A DNA stretch of 64,000 bases from Rhynochetos jubatus (Eukaryota > Chordata > Aves > Eurypygiformes > Rhynochetidae), in contig CM050666.1 of NCBI GenBank assembly GCA_027574665.1, positions 3,162,001-3,226,000 on the forward strand, in the 5' to 3' direction. Made by a program: the position numbers and the translations under genes. This document shows positions 44,201 to 56,200 of this stretch, piece after piece. The notes beneath the pieces are model-generated. The model searched no databases. It saw only the letters and a program-made list of their open reading frames with translations, and had not been told where the DNA came from. Position 1 is the first letter of the stretch; every line of letters begins with the position of its first letter.

Positions 44201-47200
44201 CCATCCTCATATTCCAATTTCCACTGGCTTTCCCTGCGCATCCTGCTCCTCCAGCCTGTGAATTGCCCAGGGACATCCCGGCAAAGCTCCGTGCATCCTT
44301 GCCGCGTACCTTTCTGTCAGGCACCTTACAGCATCCGTACCACCCTGTCTCCCACCACAAGCCCCTGTCAATCCCTGCCCTCCTGCTGGGCTTCGATGCA
44401 CGTAGAGCCTGGCTGGGGTGGAAAGGAGTGACGGGCCCTTTGTCCTGGGTGTCTGCTCGTGTTTTTCACCGCCTGTTGAAACCCTCTATTTTTTTTTCCC
44501 GAAGCCGGTGATAAGCGTTTGACTGATTCCACAGAGCAGGCGGGGATGAGCCATTCAGGCTGGATTGACACCTAAAGGGATTTGCATTAAGAGCTTCAAA
44601 CTAGCTGGGCTTTTTTTTCCTCCCCCCTTTTTTTTTTTTTTCCCTCATCACATATTTAGCAAATTCTTACATGAAATTATGTCCCTAATAATTGGCATTT
44701 ACGTACCTGGGTGTGGGATCGCTCCGAGCACCAGCTTACCCAAGCATCCCTGTCAGCCTGTGGCAGAAATTAGCCCTGATGCTCCTGCAAACTCTGGGGG
44801 GGCTTGGGTGGTGGGTGCCGTGTTTGATGTCCCCCCGGGAGGTGCGTGGGGAAGGCAAGGATCAAAATGAGGGTGTTTTTGGGTGGTGAGGAGGGTTGGG
44901 GGACAGTGAGAGGTAATTGAGCAGCCTGATACAGCAGGCTGAAATATGCTGTGGGAGGGTCTGTGGTTCCAGGAGCAGGTTTTGGGGCTGAAAGGCTGAA
45001 AACCAGTGACCTCGGGAAGTGTTTGGGGAGCCCAGGGCTGTGTAGGGCAGGGTCTGGCCTTGTCTCACTGGCGGGGAGCCCGGCACCCCTGTGGTAAGGG
45101 GTGCTTGGTGCTTGCAGCCTCTTCCAGTGGGGATGCTGGGACAAGCATGGAGAGGGGACCTGAGAGGCTCCCAGAGCGGCAGAAGCAGTAGTCAAAATGT
45201 TCGGATTTGGGGTTCTGCTCCAAATCTGGCAGGAAAGGAGCCCTTGACCCTGTGGTGGCACTTTTCCTGTCATCCTTTGGGGATGTCCCCCCAGGTTTGG
45301 GGGACTTCAAGGGCTGCCCATGGCCGTCTTTGCTCCCTATAAACCCTCTAAAGTAAAAGACAGCTGGTTTATAACTAGCTCTCTCCTCCCCTGCCTGCTG
45401 CTTCGCAGCCTCCCCTGACACGGCTGGAGTCTCATTTCGGCAGTTGTCCAGCTGTGACTGGAGGAAAATGGTCCTTCCCGGGGGCCGGGAGGTATCGCCA
45501 CCGTCTAAAGAGCCCCTCCCGCAGGCTTTGCAGAGCTGGGCTGCGCTTGCCCTTCTGCCGCGTCCGCTTCTCCATCAGCATCTCGGTATAATCAGCAGGA
45601 TGTTGTAGAGGGAGTGCTTGCTTCTCCCCCCTCCTCCCCAGCCAGGCAGCTCTGGAGAGGTCCGAAATGGTGCTTAATGGGGGCGTTAGCACAGCCAACC
45701 CACCCCCAGTATTGAAGCGAGCCTGGTTTGTGTCATGCACTGGACTTTGCTGGTTCTTCTGAGATCCCCAGCAGCGAGGTCCAGCCTGACCCCAACCAGG
45801 ACGGGGGGTCTGCTGCTGTCTGGGGGCTTTGTCTAATGGAAAATTGAATTAAGGTGATGTTCTACCTGGTTTGTTTTTTTAAATATTCCCTTTTTCACTT
45901 CTGCTGTCCTCACCGGGTTGGGGGGTGAGTCAGGGGAGTGATGGCTGTGGAGCCTAGCACAGAGGAGGGGGCTCCTCCTGCCCCTGGGTGTGGGGGCTCG
46001 GGGCTGTGCTGGTTCAGGCTGGGAGGACCACAGTGCATTTCCAGCACATGCCTTTCCCCCCTTGTGCGATGCCGACTTGGGTAAATAAGGGAGAATGGAA
46101 ATGTTGGTTGGCGATGAGTGAAACCTCTCTGGGAGCTGCGATTAGGGGTATAGCCTCCTCTGCCTGAACGGTTTACACCCTTATCTCTGCTCACTGACTA
46201 CAAAGCGAGAGATCTTTTACTTCTGGAGTGGAAAAAGCCGAATTTAGGAGCAGCTTCGTGCTCCAGGAAAGGCTTTGGCAGCCGGTCTGGGTTGGTGCAG
46301 CCCCGGGTGTGTCCTTCCCAAAGGGTGAGACCGGCTGCGTCCTGAGCCCGGCTGGCACAGTCACCGGCCAAACCCATCCCCTCCCGGGTCTCGAAGAGCC
46401 TGGAGTCCTCTGACCTTTACTGAATGTCCTGTGGGTGGGTTATGGGGAGGGGGCCATGGCGTATCATCCCTGCCCTGGGGCTCCTTTCGTGGGCTGAGAT
46501 GAGCACGAGTGGTGCAGGAGCACAGGGTGGTCTGAACGGTTTGACTTGTTGATCTTGGTCTTTTCCAACCTAAATGATTCTATGAAATAGCATTCCCCAA
46601 AATGCCGCCCTTGGAGCCCTTGGGGAGGATGCCCAGATGGGCGAGGGGGTGCTTCCCGTGTGGGTGGGGTTTGCCCTGTGGCCATGGCTGCTCTGGGGGA
46701 GTGCTGCTGGGACGGCCAAGGGAAACATCCCAATTTCACTCTCTGCGGTGCTGCAATGCAAACAGGTGGATGTAGGAGGCTGGTGAGGAGTGGGTTGTGA
46801 CACCCTCCGTGGCAGCAAGTCCCTTATGTGGTGCCCATGGCCGGCCCCATCCTGCACCCCTGCTCCGAAGCCCATGCAGCAAAGGTAGTATTTGACCCTC
46901 TTTTTGCATGAGCAGCCCCAAATGGGGCTTGGTTTTCATGGCAGGGAGAGGTTTGCTCCGTGCCTGGGGTGCCTTGTCCCCAAATCGGTGGTCGTGGCTA
47001 CTTTGGAGCCGCCGAGAGGAGTTTGCAGAGGAGCAGAGGAACCGTGTCACCTCTTGGGGTGACTTTGCAGCTCTGCCACTTGCAGGACTCCTCCTCCTCC
47101 AGCTTTTGGAGTATTTACTGCTGCCTTTAGTGGAGGACAGGCTGGGGATTTGCACCCCGAGTGCACCACCTGACCGTGCACCGTGCTGGGTAACCTGTCA

Positions 47201-50200
47201 CCAGCCAGGGGCAAAATCAGGGGGAAGCCGGCAAGGGGACAGCTTTGTCCCCTTGCCTGGTGTTTGCCCTGACCCTGAAGCTCCCCCCGCGTGCCCATGG
47301 GTGCTGTGGGCTCTGTGGCCGTATCCTGCCCTGGCACTGCTTTCCCACAGCAGGACAAGCCGCCGTCGCAGCGTGTCCAAGCCAGGCTCGAAGCTCAGGG
47401 AGCACTGAGCACTTGTGCACATGCCAGGAAGAAAAGGTGCACATTTGCTCTCAGTCCCCAGACTGGTCCCCCAGGGACACCTCAGGGGTCCCTATCAGCT
47501 GGGACATGGCTGTCCCCAGTGTTGGGGTGTGTACAGGATGACACCTCGTGAGCCCCGTGCGACAGGGGACTTGCCATGGCTGAGGATGCTTCTGCTGCAG
47601 CAATGTGCTCCTCTCCAGGTTTCGGACCCTGCTCCCCCTCCCATAGACAGGGAAAAGGAGTCAAGGCCATGGGGAGACAGGTGGCCAACCCTTGCTGGTC
47701 ACCCAGTTGGATCACAGTATTTGTGTGTATTTATTACTTTTTTTCTGAAGAAACAAGGAGAGAGAAAAATCTCTCTGTCCAAAATCACTCATCCTTCCTA
47801 ATAATGAGAGCTGTCACCAGCCCTGCTTGGCGAGGAAATGATGCTCGTGGTAAATATTTGGTCTGGAACTGATTTATGGGTGGAAAAAAATGACATTAGT
47901 GGCTAATCACTGCGTTTCAGGAAGCGCTTTGGGCAGAGTGCCGGGGCTGAGCTTGTGGGGAGCTGGGGCCGTGCCCATGCTGGGGGCTTCAGTGGAGATG
48001 CCGTGGTTGTGCCGCTGGATTGGGATCAAGTGGCAGTGATGGAGGGGTCGGACCAGCTCTGAGGCCACTGGGCTTCTCCTCACCTTGGTGATTTGCTTTA
48101 AGGACGGGGGGTTTAGGATCGGGGGCAACTTAGATCCCCCTGGCAGGGCAGGGCATGGCCAACATGGGTGCATTGGCCGCCCATAGGCTCCAAGCCAGGA
48201 GGATTTTTGTCGGACCTGGATGGAGTCAATCATCCGCCCCATCCCTGGGCCCAGCGTACCCAAAGAGGTCATTACAGTCACCCTAACGGCAGCAGCAGCA
48301 GCTTTTCCTCTGCGAGGAAACAATTAACTTTAATTAGAGGGCAGTTTAATTTTCTCCTGCTAAAGCGGGCTGGTGAGCGCAGCGCGGTCATTTCCTCCCG
48401 ACTGGCAGGGCCAGATGCCCCTGGGTGCTGCTGGGGCCCGGGGTGGTGGGAGGTGCAGGGCCCCTGTGAGGATGGCGCACCTGCGGGCAGGAGCGGGTGC
48501 CTGAGCATCTCTGGTCGATGGTGCTGGGGCTGGTACCTGCCTAGGTTTATACTCTCCTGGTTTCCACTGTAGCAGGGCTCGCGGTGTTGCACGGCATTCC
48601 ATGGCATTGCACAGCTCTGGTTTGATTTTGGGGCCAAATGCTCTGGGTTTCCCTCCTGGGCTGCTGCAGGACGGGCTCAGCTGCTGTTGTTGCAGAGGTG
48701 CTGCCATTCCCTTGCCTCCCTCTCTGCTCCCATGTTGGTGTTTTGCCTAATTCTAACAATATAACCCGGAACCGGAGGCAGTGGGTTGAATAAAGGCTGT
48801 AATCCAGTTGTGCATCGATGCTGTGACCTGCGAGAAACGCATCTCCAGCAGTTCGTGAGCCACACTGCTGGCAGGGCACGAGGTCCTTCATGCCCGTGAG
48901 CTGTCTCAGTGCCCGCTCCGTGCTTGCATGTGGGTCTCTGCCCCAAATCCTCCAAATCTTCAAAGGGCTGAGCTGCTTTTCCTGGAGACTGCTTCAGGAC
49001 AGGGCAGATGATGCTCCTCTCTGCCTCACACTATTGCGGTGTGGCCAGAGCTGAGCTGACAAGGGTTATCTGTGCCAAAACCTGCAACCCGGCCCTGCGA
49101 GCTGTCGGTGTCGGTCTGCGTTGCAAATCTTTCAGGTTTTTGTGCTACTTTGGACCCATCTGATCCACCAAAAGGAAAACTGGTCCTTGTCACAGTGCAA
49201 GACGTGGAAAAACGGGCTGATAAGTGAGAGGTGGGCATCTCGTAACCCCCTGCTCTGCAGCGTTTCGTTCCTGCTGAATGTTTCCCAGTGCTTAGGGTTG
49301 TCTGCACCACGTTCCTGCGCCTCGGTGGACTGTTCCCTGTGTTTCTGTTGGGGCTGCTCACAGCGTTAGCCTTGGGTGACACACTCCGCTGCAGCCTACC
49401 CCTCGGTGGTACTCAATTCCCCTGCTTGGGCCCTAAAATGGATGTAGGTGACACTAAATGACATTAAAATTGGAACGGGTGCTGAGTGCTGTGGCGTGCT
49501 GCTGATCTGGGTGCCAGTGCCTCACTCCCAGTGGGAAGGAGCTGGGATCAGCGCTGCCGTGATGCACAGGCAGCAGCATCGGTCCGGCGCCGTAGCACTG
49601 CGAGTGCCAAAGCCCATTTTAGGTGCTGTAGCAAGCAGTCTGAATCTGCTCTGTCATTCCTTCCTGCCTCAGTTTCCCCCATTTGAAGCGGAGCTGGTGT
49701 TCTGGGATGTGGATGAGCTCTGTGTGACGGCTGTCCCGGACAGCGAGCCTTACCCTGAATGAAATGTGCTCCTTAATGAAAATTGCCTTTTTGTGATGAC
49801 AGGGAGGGATTGCAAGTTCCTGTAGGTATAGGGGTCTTATTATCACAGAAGCTCACGGGGTGGCACAGCATCTCCCCATGCGAGCAGCCATCCTACAGGT
49901 GCCACCAGTCCCTCCTCCCCACCTCCAAGCTACCCCCTCCTCATTTTTCTCTCCTTTTTTTTCTCATCCCTTTTCCCTCCAGAGTCAAGAAGAAGAACAA
50001 GCCCTTAAACCTCAAGATCCACAACAGCGTGGGAAGCTGTGAGAACATCCCTGCGCAGCGCTCCCCGCTCCTCTCTGAGCGCTCCCTGCGGTCCTTCTTT
50101 GTGGGGTACCCGCCTTTCCTCCCCTCCACCCCTCCTGTCCACACCGAAGCCACCTTCTCAGCAAGTAAGTCCCAGTAACTGCACTCCCCCGAGTCCCCCA

Positions 50201-53200
50201 TCCATGGGGTGGGTGATGGGTGATGCCAAGCAGAGGCCGTGGCCGTGGGGAAACTCGGGGCGTCCACCTGTGCATCGGTGGTTTGGAGGCACAGCGCTCG
50301 TGCAGGTGCATCGGTGTTACGTGGGTGCTTCTGGGCACACCTAAGGCTGGAAACTCAAATATATCGGTCTGTGTGTATACAAACCCACTGTCATACTGAT
50401 TTATGCGAACAGGCCCGCGCCCCTGTCGCAATACCGGGGGTGCAGGAGGGTGGCTGCTGTCATTTGGAGAAGCCTTTCCGCGCTGCCTGGATTGGCGACA
50501 CCGGCCGGCTGTCACTTGAGAGTGACTTTTCCAAGGGCTCCGCTGTAAATCCAGCTGTGGTTTTACCTTCGTGCAAGGAAGCTGCTTTTCTGGCCTCTCC
50601 CGTTCGCAGGGATTTCAGCCGGTGCGGAGCCTCACGTGAAGCCGGCCCTGATGTAGGCAGGTCTGGTGCAAACCCCACAGAGCCGGATCCCCGCAGCCAG
50701 CCCCGATCCCGCCTGAGGGCCTGCCTGGGGTGGTTTGCCCCCTTCCAGGAGGCTCTGGTGGTGGGACTCGATGGGTGGGTTTGGGTCAACGAGCTCACCC
50801 AGGGCGTTGCTGCTGGTCGGGGAGAAACAGCCTGACCGGTATGTCTCGGACTCGTGCCCTGATTAATCCTGCAGGAGCTGAAGCTTTTATGAGCCAGGCG
50901 TGGCTCTTGGCATAAACAAAACCCTCTCAGAAAATGTGTGGGAGCTGCTGGGAGCGATCTGCGTGCCAAGAGCTGTTGTGGGGAGGGCGAGCTCCCCTTT
51001 CCTCTTGTTGCTCAGCTAAAAACTTCCTCCAGCTCCATATCCAGGCTGGTTTTCTGCCACCTTCGCCTTCCCAGACTTTTCCCTTGTTTGCTCTCCCAAA
51101 ATGTGGTCTTTCTGGATTATTTTGGGTTCTTCCAGTAGTTCTTACTGCTTGGCTCTTGGCTGAAGAAGGGGTTTGCATGCAACACCCCTCCCTACCCATC
51201 CAGCCCTCCTGGCAAAGGTTTTCCTCCCCACTGGGGCAGGAAGCAGCACCGGAATGGCTTCACCGGCCGCTAAGCACTGGTTTGTGGGCACTGGGTGCCG
51301 TGGTGATGGGGCAGCTCCTTTGCCCTGCCTGCATCCCCGCAGCCGTGCCTCTCCCAGCCCTCTGCAAGGCAAAAACCTCACGATTTCTTTCTTTCTTTGT
51401 ATTTTTTAAGCCAATCAGCTGCTGTTGGGAATCATTGAAAAATCATCAAGCTGTTTCTGGCATCCTTTTGGTCCCCTTTCTTTGGCTTTGGGGGTGGTGG
51501 GACCTGAGAGGAGCTCTGCGGGCTGGTGATGTTATTTCTAGGGCTGTCCAGCTGCCCAACTCTCACTGGCACAGCAGCAGATTCGCCTGGAGCGAGGGGT
51601 ATTTTGGCATTGCTGTTTCCCTCGCGGCACTGGCTGGGTTCGACTTGCAGCCCAGAATGATGGGGACTAGCAGACCAGAAACCAAGAAATAAGCCCCATT
51701 CTCAGCAACCCCCCACCGTGTCTTGTTGCATTAGGTTTCCTCACGCCTCAGCGTTGGATTACATCCCGTGGTGTGATAACCCGATGTAATGTGGCATCGC
51801 AGGAACGTGATGCAATGAGAAGTGATGGGCTATCAAGTGACTAACGCTGCTGGAGAGGTGTCTCTTCTCATTTCCCTCGGTCCTCAAACTTCCTTGGCTG
51901 CTGGGAATGTTTGTTTTCTGGCCTTGACATGAGCCGTGGAGAGAGAAGCTTGGTTGCACCAGCTGGTTGATCCCTGTTGTGAGGTTTTAGCATCAGCGGA
52001 GCCATTTGGTCCTCCCGGGATCAGTGTCCGTGCACTCAGCGACCCTTGCTCCTTGGGACCTGCGGGCAAAATTTGATGCAAGGCAAAAAAAACCCACTAG
52101 GTTGTAGTTTTTCTGGCTTTCTTGTATTTCTGCATCATTTCTATACTGGTGGCCTTGTCCTCCAGCTGCATCCTGGGTTTCTGACTGCTTTCATGCTTGC
52201 TTTCCAGTTTGTGACCCGGTGGAAAGACTGGCCGCATCCTGCACACGGCAGCTGGGTGCTGAGCGTGGCCCTGCGGGAGAGATGGGGGTTAATGGAGCTT
52301 GACACCAGGGCTTGTTACCTTGCAGAGAGCCAACGAGTTATGCCGAGTGGTGCAGAGGCACGTTTATTTGTGGGGAGGAGCAGATATCTCTGCAGCTTTC
52401 CCCATGGCCCACGATGCCGTTATGGCACTTGGGTGGCTTCCCCCTGCTCCGGTACGTGGTGCTTCACCTGTCCTCGGGTCCCCAGCTTTCCTGTCGCTGC
52501 CAGTCTTGCTGGTTCAAAGTAGCAGGGTTTGTTGGTCCAATGAGAAGTGCTGATCGTGGTTTGGGGGTCACGCCTCGCCTCAACTCCTGGGCGAGGTACC
52601 CCAGGAGGTACCGTGATTTCTTGTTGTCTCTAAAGCGCAGTGGGTTTCCCCTGTGCTGCTGGCTGAGCTCCATGGGGCTCACCAAGGGTGTGAGCCAGTA
52701 CGTCGTGCCCACCCTGCATCCCAAGGACCTCCCTGTCCCCATCCTTATGGCACGGACACAGTTTGGCAGCCAAGTTCTCCACTATCCCCTATCACCGTGG
52801 GTACCTAGTTCATCCCTATCACCGTGGGTACCTAAGCTTATATGAAACCCCCGCAGAAAAATGCCTCTTCCCTTTTTCTCCTGTGGGACCAGCCCAGCAG
52901 CACCTGGTAAGCTCTGGGTTGATGTGGAATTACTTCCCTAAGTACTGAAACAAAATTATTGTTGTTGTCGGATTGAGATGCGGGAGAGGAGCCCAGTGAG
53001 CCCTGGGCGAGACCCCTCTCCCCCCGGCTGTCTCTCGATGATCTCTTTTCAACAGCCACCGCGCGTCTTGCTGCTGGTGGCAGGAGCATGCTCCCATCTG
53101 CATCATCTCTGGTCCTGATCGGACACGGGTTTGGATGCTTCTCTCTCATTTTTAACAGCCAATTTGACCTGACGGGGATGGCTTTTCACAGACGTGGAGT

Positions 53201-56200
53201 GGAGAGGGTGAGGGCTGGCAGCAAGCTGCTGAAGGAGCCTCTTTCTCCTGCAGCACAAATCTTGCTGGAAGGGTGATGTTCCCTTCACGCAGGGCCAGGA
53301 TCCTTGAGAATTTGGTTTTGAACTGATTTTTCCTCAGCAGCCCTTGTAGGGGAAGCAGAAGGAGGGAGGAAGTAAAGACTTGTAGGGTGTCCTTAAACTC
53401 TAGCTTGGCCCTGAAATAGCCCAGCCCTGTGGCTGAGGGAACAGAAGATGGTTCGTCTGGCTGCATCCAGGCCCCTGTCTTGGTGCATCTGGTCACTCCC
53501 AGTGAACAAGTGACCACCAGAGATGGGTTGTGACTGTGAGACAGGATTTAGGACTCAACACCCTGTGACTTGGCTACAGGGACCCAGAAATCAGGTTGGA
53601 TCTTCTCCTTTTTATTGTAAAGGCTCTTGTCTGGTAGGTCCTGTTTGCATCTCTGTTATCTGGGTGTCCTGGAGGTGGCTGGCAGTGCTCCCGGGCTGTG
53701 CCCTCTGCCTGTCCTCTCCCTGCTGCATCCATGTGCATCCAGATCAGGCCACCTGCTTAATGCTCTCGACAACATCATTCCCATCCTGGACTATTTAGAA
53801 TGAAAGGGTTGGAAAGGAAGGACAAGGAAAGGCTGCATGTGACTTTGCTGTGCTAGGACAGAAAAATGAGCACCCGGGCACGTGGCTGTGCAGGGAGCAT
53901 CCTTGCTGCTGCCCTTCCAGCCCTGCAGAATGAAAGGACCAGCCAGCGTCGCCCAGCCCAAGACCAGGAGAGAAAACCCCATTGCCTGTCCCCAGTGGCC
54001 AACAAATTGAAGCTGCGTGTGAGGCTTCTTTGTGCAGGGATGTTGCTGGACACCTTCCCACAGCACACAGTCGGGGGGCTCCTTCTGTGGCCTGGGAGCA
54101 AGACAAAAACCGTGGAGCATTCCTGGTATGTGGAGTCATGAGCAGTGACCCCTCAAAGCCTTTGTCTTGTCCTTGGAGAGCTGTTCATGGCTGTTCTAAG
54201 CTGGTCTCCAGGGACACCCACCTCCCCTCTCCTTGGCTGCCAGCTGGGTGCATCAGCCCCGTCCGTAACGTCAGCTCCGTTGTGTCCACTGTTGCCTTTG
54301 CTGCTCTGGCCGTGTCCCTGGTGGGTCACTTCTGGATCCCAGTCCTGGCTCTTCCTCTTGGCTTTGTCACCAAGGACTTTGCAGTGTATGGTGCTGACCT
54401 GCCCCGGGAAGTGGCCTGACTGTGCCTACCTGGGGCTTGGGTGGTCAACCAGTGATGGCCAAGCTAGCAGCAAGATCCCACCAGAGCCTTTTGTGCTTCC
54501 TCGACCCCGACCGTCTGTGAAAGAGCTGTCTGAAGGGCTGACATCGGGTAGGAATGGCTGGGGCAGAGGGATTCAGGATAATGTCCCGTGGGTCAAGACC
54601 TGCACTGGGAATACAGGAGCCCTAAATCCAGCCTTTCTGGGTTTAGGCAGGACCCAAGAGTGTTGAAGGTGCCGTGGGGCACATGGGCAAGCGGTCAGTG
54701 CCATTCAGACCATGGCCCCTCTCTGCAGTTGGGGATACCCCGCCCCCGATTCTGGGAGTAGTTTAATGGGAAGAGGCTTCTTCTTAACACTGTCCTGGCC
54801 CACGCTGCCTTCAGCAGGGAACTTCCCAAGCAGGACATCGTTTCTTTGTGACCATCGGTGGTTTACTCCCCCCTGAACCTGCCCTGCTGCCAGTACAAGC
54901 CATGGTACGAGCACTCCGCGGCTGCATCGGCAGCCTGGCTGGGAGCTGCCCACAGCCCACATCTGGCCACAGCTGGCTGCCTCCCTGTCGGGCTGCTCCA
55001 GCCGGCAGCGAGACACCGGAGGGTTTCTTACCCCAGCAGCACTGTGCGGAGCTGAAAAATACAGCTTTGTCTGGGTAAGCCTAATTGACCCTGCAAGGCT
55101 GCAAATGGGGGGGAAAAAATCACAATGCGAGTATTTAAGTCAGCGACATGACATTTCGGCTGTATAAATAGGATTGTCACGCTGCAAAGAGGAACTGCCG
55201 GGATTATAAAGTGACTCTGTTTTCTTACTAGAGAGATGCTCTGGGAATAGCTCCGCTTTCTGCGGCTGCTTCAGCTGATCCCCTCTGCAAGGGCTGAGGT
55301 TTCCTTTCCACCCCCCGGATCACCCTTCTACCCGCAGCAGGGATGCCCCGGGGACCTCCCGGGGTTTGGCCTGGCTGTGATTGCGTGCGCAACATCTGCC
55401 ATGTGCACTGACAGCGGGAGCAGCTTGATTCTCTTTCTAGCTTGAATCCTGCATGGATTTTATACTCTGGGGAGGGAAAGCTGCCCGTGCTGCTGCTCCG
55501 AGCGTTGCTGCAGCTTCCTCTGCTGCTGCAGCTGAGCTATTCAGGGATCTCTGATCTTATAAAACAGTCAGAGCGAGGACTGAGGTGTCTCGTGGAGGGA
55601 CGTTGCACCCTTGGGTGTGCCCTTTGCTGAGGAGCAGCTCGCTGGTGTGCTTGGCCCCCCAGCTGGGACCATACAGGCAGTAACATCTGCCAGCATCCCC
55701 CAGCACCATCGTGATATGGCCCCCAGGCTCCGATTTCTGCAGGGGAGTGGGGTGGTTGGGTTGCCCCTGACATTGGACCTGTCACAGTTGTCTTCCAAGG
55801 TGACTGTTGAACCGTTTTGAGAGGAGGCTGCACCCCCATGTCTCCCCATAACCTCCCTGGGGATCTCAGCCGCCCCAGGGCTGGTGCTGGGGGTGTTTTG
55901 GTGGCTGCCCAGGGTAGATGCAGGTTTGTGGGATGTCTGCAGATAAGTGCAAAGTCTCCTGGCCGTTCCTCGGCTTTGCAGTGATTCATCCCGGGATGCT
56001 TTCCAAGTTCGCTTCCATCGATTTTATTGGTCCCATTCATAATGCGAACATTGCCCGACGCCGTTTGCTGTAGTAGGAGGAGGAGGGTTTGTTTATTGGG
56101 CTGTCGCCGTGATGGATAACACGTTCAAACCAATTGCCTGGGCATCCAGAAAGGTGCCAGCAGATGAAGAAGGGGGATATTGTGCCAAAACACGGTCCCT

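Larger units (their letters stand above)
36112..49982 (+). other. KSR2 intron 4
   Basis: This is the largest intron in the window, 13.9 kb. It contains a 0.4-kb CR1 fragment (42014-42410), a CR1 tail (46541-46585) and AT-rich low-CpG stretches (37960-38100, 38990-39350, 42880-43130, 43620-43960) that are candidate regulatory DNA. The part at 40225-40420 looks like an old diverged repeat that I cannot name. No exon, RNA gene or intact transposon was found. Confidence 0.65.
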
